The position numbers and the translations under genes are program-made. This document shows, piece after piece, positions 5,287 to 8,863 of a DNA stretch of 8,863 bases. Source of the DNA: Clostridia bacterium (GTDB taxonomy: Bacteria; Bacillota; Sulfobacillia; SLMV01). Each line of letters opens with the position of its first letter. Positions within the stretch are counted from its first letter, which is position 1. The notes under the pieces are model-generated. The model searched no databases. It was not told where the DNA came from and was given only the letters and a program-made list of their open reading frames with translations. Location of the stretch: positions 1 through 8,863 of the forward strand of contig PWGR01000085.1 of assembly GCA_003554565.1 (NCBI GenBank). The letters run 5' to 3'.

Positions 5287-5760
5287 ATGTTGTGGGATCG
5301 CCTGTTGAGTAATGCACTGGTGTTGATTTTGCTGATCATCCTGCTGTTCTTCGTCTCCCCCCGGCAGGACGTAATTCAGCTGCACTCTCCGGACGATTTT
5401 GCACAGCGGCCGGAACACATCTGGGTATGGGATGAGCACTGGGCCAGTTCGGCATCGATTCAGATTGAGCGGGGCCGGGCAGTTGTCTGGAGCTTTGGTT
5501 GGGGAAGCTCACACAGAGATCATCTCGAAGAACTGCTGGACGGTCTCGAAATGGAATTCTACATTGATGAGAGAAGAATCAGTAACCCCGAGCGATATTT
5601 TGCCCTTCGTGACTTCACCCAGCGCGGCGATAGGTACTGGACCCTGGTTTTTCGGTACGAGCACCCCCCTCTTTCGCCAGGAGAATACACGTGGCACATT
5701 CGAATCGGGGGGACGGTGCGGAGCAGGGAGATCGGGGGAATACTGATCGTTTCTCCCTGA
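5287..5760 (+). CDS. membrane-anchored protein of unknown function
   Basis: This 157-aa protein has an N-terminal hydrophobic segment at about residues 6-23 (LLSNALVLILLIILLFFV), after a short start with one Asp and one Arg, then a soluble extracytoplasmic part. The soluble part is strand-rich with many Trp and aromatic residues (IWVWDEHW at 45-52, VVWSFGWG at 67-73). It ends in a pattern typical of Ig-like or fibronectin-like sandwiches: YWTLVFRYEHPPLSPGEYTW (117-136), then HIRIGG. I recognise no named family. Start chosen at ATG 5287 because GGGAGGG lies 2 nt before it and the hydrophobic segment then sits at the N-terminus; longer GTG starts at 5185 have no ribosome site. It is followed by 151 nt and then moaD on the same strand; cotranscription is possible. 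Confidence 0.7.
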   Translation: MLWDRLLSNALVLILLIILLFFVSPRQDVIQLHSPDDFAQRPEHIWVWDEHWASSASIQIERGRAVVWSFGWGSSHRDHLEELLDGLEMEFYIDERRISNPERYFALRDFTQRGDRYWTLVFRYEHPPLSPGEYTWHIRIGGTVRSREIGGILIVSP

Positions 5761-5810
5761 GGTTCATGCGTCTGGGCTTATGCAGGACTAAGGCGGTAGC
5801 CATTATGTGA

Positions 5811-5855
5811 CGTCGATTAAGAGGCCCTCGACGCGGCAGCTGATCGCAGCGCCGC
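5811..5855 (+). promoter_or_regulatory. structured leader upstream of moaD (two adjacent hairpins)
   Basis: Two stems follow each other directly. CGTCGA (5811-5816) pairs with TCGACG (5828-5833) around an 11-nt loop. GCGGC-a-GCTG (5833-5842) pairs with CAGC-GCCGC (5847-5855) around an ATCG tetraloop, 9 bp with one bulged A. They share G5833, so both cannot be fully formed. They lie 57-100 nt before the moaD start, in the 151-nt gap after the preceding gene. Molybdenum/tungsten cofactor genes are often under riboswitch control, but I could not match these stems to the Moco motif by eye. Confidence 0.4.
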
Positions 5856-5911
5856 ATGTAAGCCTGCCCGGGGATCGCAGTGATTTTCCTGCAGCGTGAG
5901 GGGTGATGGGA

Positions 5912-6148
5912 ATGAATTATGTAAGAGTAAGGGTCTTCGCCACACTCAGAAAGCACCTTTCGGGCGAAGATGCACTTGCGAACATCAGAATTGATGGGGG
6001 AAAGACTGTCGGGGATATCTGTTCTGAGCTTGGTATACCCCATGATGAGGTCAAGGTGGTATTTGTCAACGACCACAAGGCGCCGCTGCGGCAGGTTCTG
6101 CAGCCGGGTGACCGGGTGAGCATCTTTCCTCCGATTGCGGGGGGATGA
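5912..6148 (+). CDS. moaD: MoaD/ThiS-family sulfur carrier protein
   Basis: A 78-aa ubiquitin-fold protein ending in the required Gly-Gly (PPIAGG). The C-terminal glycine is adenylated by an E1-like enzyme and then carries a thiocarboxylate; MoaD uses it to build the dithiolene of molybdopterin (tungstopterin) as the small subunit of MPT synthase. Seen features: VRVRVFATLRKHLSG at the start, GKTVGDICSELGI (helix region), VVFVNDHKAPLRQVLQPGDRVSIFPPIAGG at the end, all usual for MoaD. Start chosen at ATG 5912, 8 nt after GAGGGG; upstream GTG 5903 and ATG 5906 overlap that site. The E1-like partner is encoded downstream at 6435. MoaE, MoaA and a tungsten aldehyde oxidoreductase are not in the window, so it could serve Moco or Wco. 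ThiS is a less likely alternative, as no thiamine genes are near. Confidence 0.9.
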   Translation: MNYVRVRVFATLRKHLSGEDALANIRIDGGKTVGDICSELGIPHDEVKVVFVNDHKAPLRQVLQPGDRVSIFPPIAGG

Positions 6149-6178
6149 CTTGTCATGTGGACCGCCAGTTACCGGCCC

Positions 6179-6325
6179 GGTGATCTACACCAAAAGGGGA
6201 AGTGATTTTGCGTCTTACAGGGGGATCTATCGGTCCCGGCTGTCCACTTTGCGATGAGTGCGACCGCGTCGGTCTGCATTGAGCTGGGGAATGCGGAGCT
6301 GCATGCAGGTGATCTGAGCCAAAAG
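6179..6325. repeat. 18-nt direct repeat flanking the micropeptide frame
   Basis: GGTGATCTACACCAAAAG (6179-6196) recurs as GGTGATCTGAGCCAAAAG (6308-6325), identical at 15 of 18 positions with the three differences in the centre. The copies are 129 bp apart and lie on either side of the CxxCxxC frame. The span given runs from the start of copy 1 to the end of copy 2. A shorter related string, GATGAGCCAAAGAG, follows at about 6350-6363. It may be a regulatory or RNA-processing site; no function is known to me. Confidence 0.45.
6208..6282 (+). CDS. possible Cys-rich micropeptide (CxxCxxC) between moaD and its E1
   Basis: A TTG start at 6208, 8 nt after AGGGG, opens a 24-codon frame: LRLTGGSIGPGCPLCDEC then DRVGLH and stop. 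The Cys triplet (C12-P-L-C15-D-E-C18 counted from the TTG) has the spacing used for zinc or iron-sulfur binding. An in-frame GTG at 6202 would add two residues, and it overlaps the stop (GTGA) of a 16-codon frame starting at ATG 6155, an arrangement seen in translational coupling. The frame is too short for coding statistics and could be chance. If real, its position suggests a role with MoaD or the E1. No known family is recognised. Confidence 0.25.
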   Translation: MRLTGGSIGPGCPLCDECDRVGLH

Positions 6326-6434
6326 CCGGGTTACCTGTGAATGGGCGAAGATGAGCCAAAGAGTGAGAGAAGTTGTGCGCGACCCCCGACCGGAGCAGAA
6401 CACTGTTTGCTGACCATGACCCTCGGAGGGAGGA

Positions 6435-7295
6435 GTGTTTGTGGCTGAGCTGCGACAGGAGGTGTGCCTACAGGCGCAGGAGCGAGAGGGGCCCGGCGGC
6501 GAGGGATTGACCGTTCTCGCGCTGGATGCCGTAAGGGATATTGCACGCCGGTGCGCAGTACAACCGCGCGAGGTGGAGATATGTGCCCTGCAGGAAGAGG
6601 TGATTCCCCTACGGTACCAGCGCAGCATAGGTAGCATAGGGACTGATGGACAGCTGACCCTACTGCAGTCCACCGTCGCTGTTGTCGGTGCGGGAGGACT
6701 TGGAGGTGTGGTATGCGAAATACTCGCACGCACCGGAGTGGGTGAGCTGGTAATAATTGACGGGGATGAGTACGATGAATCAAACCTGAACCGGCAGATC
6801 CATTCCACCGAGCAGAACCTGAAGCAGAAGAAAGTCGATTCATCGAAAGAGCGGGCAGCACAGATAAACTCCTCGGTCTCGGTGCGAGCCCGGGATACGA
6901 TGCTTTCGGAGTGTAATGCTGAGTGCCTTCTGGATGGTGTGGATGTTGTCGTTGATTGTCTCGACAGCATCCCGGACCGCTTCCTGGTGGAGAGGGCGTG
7001 CGCCCGCCAGAGGGTTCCCATGGTGCACGGCGCCGTGGCCGGAATGATGGGGCAGATCCTGACCATTTATCCCGGTGACGTCGGATTGCGGGCCCTGTAT
7101 GGAGAGGAAGGAAATCGGCGCCACGGGGTTGAGATCAGCTTTGGAAACCTCGGCACTGTTGTTACGACAGTGGCCGCGCTGCAGAGCCAGGAAGTGGTGA
7201 AAATCATCACCGGCGTTGGTGCGGCAGTGCGCAATCGAGTCCTGTTTCTGGATCTGGTGTCTGGGGATGTTCACGGTGTTGATGTGGGTAACTGA
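6435..7295 (+). CDS. ThiF/HesA/MoeB-family E1-like adenylyltransferase, zinc-less type
   Basis: A 286-aa E1-like enzyme expected to adenylate the C-terminal glycine of the MoaD protein encoded just upstream. Residues 1-60 are a helical N-terminal extension ending in the RYQRSIGSIG motif, seen in HesA/MoeB-like proteins of anaerobes. The nucleotide site follows: VAVVGAGGLGG (81-91), then IIDGDEYDESNLNRQ (107-121) with Asp109/Asp111 and Arg120. DCLDS (174-178) holds the Mg/ATP Asp177. Both CxxC zinc pairs of E. coli MoeB are absent: the first reads GLRALYG (217-223), and the region that carries the reactive Cys in MoeB reads HGVEISFGN (230-238). Sulfur transfer may therefore use another partner. 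Start GTG 6435 (GGAGG 5 nt before) and GTG 6441 (GGAGG 7 nt before) are equally plausible. Gene order with moaD supports the assignment; moeB, hesA and thiF names are all used for such proteins. Confidence 0.88.
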   Translation: MFVAELRQEVCLQAQEREGPGGEGLTVLALDAVRDIARRCAVQPREVEICALQEEVIPLRYQRSIGSIGTDGQLTLLQSTVAVVGAGGLGGVVCEILARTGVGELVIIDGDEYDESNLNRQIHSTEQNLKQKKVDSSKERAAQINSSVSVRARDTMLSECNAECLLDGVDVVVDCLDSIPDRFLVERACARQRVPMVHGAVAGMMGQILTIYPGDVGLRALYGEEGNRRHGVEISFGNLGTVVTTVAALQSQEVVKIITGVGAAVRNRVLFLDLVSGDVHGVDVGN

Positions 7296-7325
7296 TGACT
7301 GGTCCTAGCACATCGATTTGCCTGC

Positions 7326-7354
7326 TTGCCGCCGCAGGTGGGGTGAGATAGAAT
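7326..7354 (+). promoter_or_regulatory. putative promoter of the atp operon
   Basis: TTGCCG (7326-7331) and TAGAAT (7349-7354) are separated by exactly 17 nt; the -10 matches TATAAT at 5 of 6 and the -35 at 3 of 6. Transcription would begin near 7361, only about 13 nt before the atpZ ATG, so the leader would be very short. A small stem CCTGC/GCAGG (7321-7325/7334-7338) overlaps the -35. Confidence 0.45.
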
Positions 7355-7373
7355 AAACACGAGATTGGGACTG

Positions 7374-7616
7374 ATGACTATCAGACGTGAAATGCTGGTT
7401 TGGTTCTCACTTGTGGCCCAGCTGGGAATTATCATGTCTGTATCCATCTACATTGGGTACCGTGCCGGTTTCTGGCTCGATCAGGTCACCGGGACACGCA
7501 TGTGGTTCCCCATTGGCGGGACCCTGGTGGGAGTTGTCTCCGGCTTCTACAGCCTGTATCGCCTCATGGCGAAAGTGATGGAGCGGGAGAACATCACGGG
7601 GAGACATGACGAGTAG
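7374..7616 (+). CDS. atpZ: AtpZ/AtpI-family small membrane protein of the F0F1 operon
   Basis: An 80-aa protein with two membrane spans (about 8-29 and 45-66) joined by the loop GYRAGFWLDQVTGTRMWFPIGG, and a polar C-terminal tail. This matches the AtpZ/AtpI (Ca2+/Mg2+-linked) family found at the start of many Bacillota atp operons, with the usual G...G..LD..TGT pattern and YRLM after the second span. It lies directly ahead of atpI and atpB. AtpZ/AtpI proteins are linked to c-ring assembly and Mg2+ handling. Start chosen at ATG 7374; TTG 7365 would add three residues. The ribosome site is weak (GGGA, 3 nt before). Confidence 0.85.
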   Translation: MTIRREMLVWFSLVAQLGIIMSVSIYIGYRAGFWLDQVTGTRMWFPIGGTLVGVVSGFYSLYRLMAKVMERENITGRHDE

Positions 7617-7632
7617 GTGACGGGGATGAGCT

Positions 7633-8061
7633 ATGGACGATTTTGAGCGACTCAAGCAGAAGGTGACGCGGGTGCATTACGTGTTGTTGATCGTCGGTTC
7701 TGTACTCCTCTTTTTCCTCTTCACGGAGCGTGTGGCTTTTGCCTTCGCTCTGGGTACTGCGCTCGGGATGATGAACTTCCGCCTCCACGCTCATGCCATT
7801 CAGACCATTGTCCAATCTGGTGCAGGATATGAGGAAGGCCAGCGGGGGGGGAGTGTGCTTCGCGGCGCTCTTGCTTTTGTTCTGCGCTGGGGCATGATAG
7901 CATTAGTTCTCGGCGTTACCTATATCTTCTATGATCTGCATCTCATACCCGCGGCCCTGGGTCTTCTGGGCACCTATGCAGTGCTGATTTGTGTAGGTAT
8001 AATGAACTCGTACGGCAACCTGGCTGAGGCGTCTAAAGAGTTCGAAGAACCCAAGAGCTGA
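7633..8061 (+). CDS. atpI: ATP synthase subunit I (AtpI)
   Basis: A 142-aa membrane protein with four spans (about 15-31, 34-50, 79-98, 105-124), matching the ATP_synt_I family: FALGTALGMMNFRL in the second hairpin is the typical G..LG..NF signature. AtpI helps build or stabilise the ring of c subunits. It starts at ATG 7633, 7 nt after GGGG in a short gap after atpZ, and is followed within 31 nt by atpB, so the three are cotranscribed. The tail (SKEFEEPKS) is charged and cytoplasmic. Confidence 0.88.
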   Translation: MDDFERLKQKVTRVHYVLLIVGSVLLFFLFTERVAFAFALGTALGMMNFRLHAHAIQTIVQSGAGYEEGQRGGSVLRGALAFVLRWGMIALVLGVTYIFYDLHLIPAALGLLGTYAVLICVGIMNSYGNLAEASKEFEEPKS

Positions 8062-8092
8062 ATGAACGAACACTGGTCTGTGGAGGATTACT

Positions 8093-8749
8093 ATGGAACG
8101 TTTTTTGGAAGCACCGAGAGTGATATTTCGCATCGGACCCTTGCCAATCACCGAAACGGTTATCAACGGCTGGCTGGTCATGGCGGCGCTCATGGTCGTG
8201 GGATTTATTGCGACCCGTGGCCTGCGCAGTCGGCCCCGGGGACTTCAAACAGTGGCGGAGATGATTGTGCAGGGTTGTCAGCAGCTTATTGAGATGACCA
8301 TGGGATCGGATAAGATGGGTTTTCTGGGCTATATAGGATCACTTACCATGTTCATTCTGTTCACAAACCTGGTCGGTCTCACTGGTCTGCGCCCCCCCAC
8401 ATCAGATCTGAATATCACGATGGGCCTTGCGCTGATAACGTTCCTCATGATTCATTATTACGGTGCCAGGTCTCACGGGGTGGGCGGCTATATCAAGACT
8501 CTGGCTCAACCGGTGGTGTTTCTGCTGCCCATCAACATCGTGGGAGAGCTCGCCAGGCCGCTTTCCCTCGGAATTCGTCTGTTCGGAAACATCATCGGGG
8601 GAACCATAATCATGGCCATGATCTACGACGGCGTGGCGGTTCTCGTGCCGGTTCCTTTCCACTTATATTTCGACGTATTTGTGGGAATACTTCAGACCTT
8701 TATCTTTGTCGCATTGACCATGGTCTTCGTCGGCCAGGCAATGGAATGA
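8093..8749 (+). CDS. atpB: F0F1 ATP synthase subunit a
   Basis: A 218-aa polytopic subunit a, which forms the ion half-channels against the c-ring. The key arginine is present as R162 in ELARPLSLGIRLFGNIIGG (152-170); it faces the c-ring carboxylate. Other family marks are PPTSDLN (101-107) before the third span, the GYIKTLAQPVVFLLPIN segment (132-148), and GILQTFIFVALT (198-209) in the last span. The length is normal for a Bacillota subunit a. GGAGG lies 6 nt before ATG 8093, and atpE follows after 29 nt. Which ion (H+ or Na+) is used cannot be read from this subunit. Confidence 0.95.
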   Translation: MERFLEAPRVIFRIGPLPITETVINGWLVMAALMVVGFIATRGLRSRPRGLQTVAEMIVQGCQQLIEMTMGSDKMGFLGYIGSLTMFILFTNLVGLTGLRPPTSDLNITMGLALITFLMIHYYGARSHGVGGYIKTLAQPVVFLLPINIVGELARPLSLGIRLFGNIIGGTIIMAMIYDGVAVLVPVPFHLYFDVFVGILQTFIFVALTMVFVGQAME

Positions 8750-8778
8750 TCATAACCTGAAAGGGGAGAGACATACCA

Positions 8779-8863
8779 ATGGATCCAATTTTGGTAGCAG
8801 TCGGGGCAGTCATCGGTGCGGGGCTTGCGGTTGGATTGGCCGCCATCGGTCCGGGTGCCGGAC
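8779..8863 (+). CDS. atpE: F0F1 ATP synthase subunit c, N-terminal fragment
   Basis: The first 28 residues of subunit c, cut by the right edge. The start is ATG 8779 after AGGGGAGAG (8 nt spacing). The sequence MDPILVAVGAVIGAGL, then AVGLAAIGPGAG is the glycine-rich first helix of the c-ring hairpin. The next codon begins with C. In c subunits with GPGxGQ this position is the Gln that binds Na+ in Ilyobacter (Q32), so Gln is likely, but the same Gln occurs in H+ enzymes too. The ion-binding carboxylate in the second helix is outside the window. Confidence 0.93.
   Translation, partial: MDPILVAVGAVIGAGLAVGLAAIGPGAG

Larger units (their letters stand above)
6149..6434. other. 286-bp gap between moaD and the E1-like gene
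   Basis: This gap is unusually long for a sulfur carrier and its activating enzyme. It contains an 18-nt direct repeat (6179-6196, 6308-6325), the palindrome ACCGGCCCGGT (6171-6181) and a short reading frame with CxxCxxC (6208-6282). There are also several micro-frames without family resemblance, for example ATG 6155 to TGA 6205, whose stop overlaps a GTG of the CxxCxxC frame. No standard gene was recognised. Confidence 0.5.

Noticed and set aside
6227..7066. 279-codon minus-strand open frame
   Set aside because: Shadow of the E1-like gene; Ser/Thr/Arg-rich translation with no family resemblance.

Overview
The window looks like part of a chromosome from an anaerobic, Bacillota (Clostridia)-like bacterium. 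This placement is an inference from: an S-layer-homology surface protein, FdhD (formate dehydrogenase sulfurtransferase), a MoaD-type sulfur carrier beside a zinc-less ThiF/HesA-type E1 enzyme, and an F-type ATP synthase operon that begins atpZ-atpI-atpB-atpE. Several proteins, most clearly the SurA-like one, are very rich in Glu, Asp and Gln, which would suit a salt-tolerant or alkaliphilic lifestyle. No rRNA, tRNA, CRISPR array, transposase or phage gene was recognised.

Layout. The left half (1-4948) is coded on the minus strand. From high to low coordinates it holds a 55-aa single-span membrane protein (4781-4948), a secreted or anchored SurA_N-type chaperone without a PPIase domain (3739-4428), a single-BON-domain protein (3366-3578), fdhD (2279-3031) and the N-terminal 453 codons of an SLH/Ig-like S-layer protein that runs off the left edge (1-1359). 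About 0.9 kb between fdhD and the SLH gene has no convincing gene but several inverted repeats. The right half (5287-8863) is coded on the plus strand: a membrane-anchored protein of unknown function, moaD, a possible Cys-rich micropeptide, the ThiF/HesA-like E1, then atpZ, atpI, atpB and the start of atpE, which is cut by the right edge. The divergent point is about 4950-5286 and carries a perfect dyad.

How the genes fit together. FdhD, MoaD and the E1-like enzyme all serve molybdenum/tungsten enzymes: MoaD and E1 supply sulfur for the pterin dithiolene, and FdhD passes sulfur to the finished cofactor of formate dehydrogenase. The metalloenzymes themselves are not in the window. The SurA-like, BON and SLH proteins belong to the cell envelope. 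The atp genes start a normal F0F1 operon.

The most interesting signals are in the control regions. (1) A perfect 12-bp stem sequesters the whole Shine-Dalgarno of the BON gene and mimics the 16S rRNA anti-SD tail. (2) fdhD has no ATG/GTG/TTG start that keeps its conserved N-terminus; an ATT lies 8 nt after an excellent Shine-Dalgarno. (3) A 24-26-codon reading frame with a CxxCxxC motif sits between moaD and its E1, in a gap flanked by an 18-nt direct repeat. (4) Tandem 13-bp operator-like repeats lie between the SurA-like and BON genes. (5) moaD has a structured leader.
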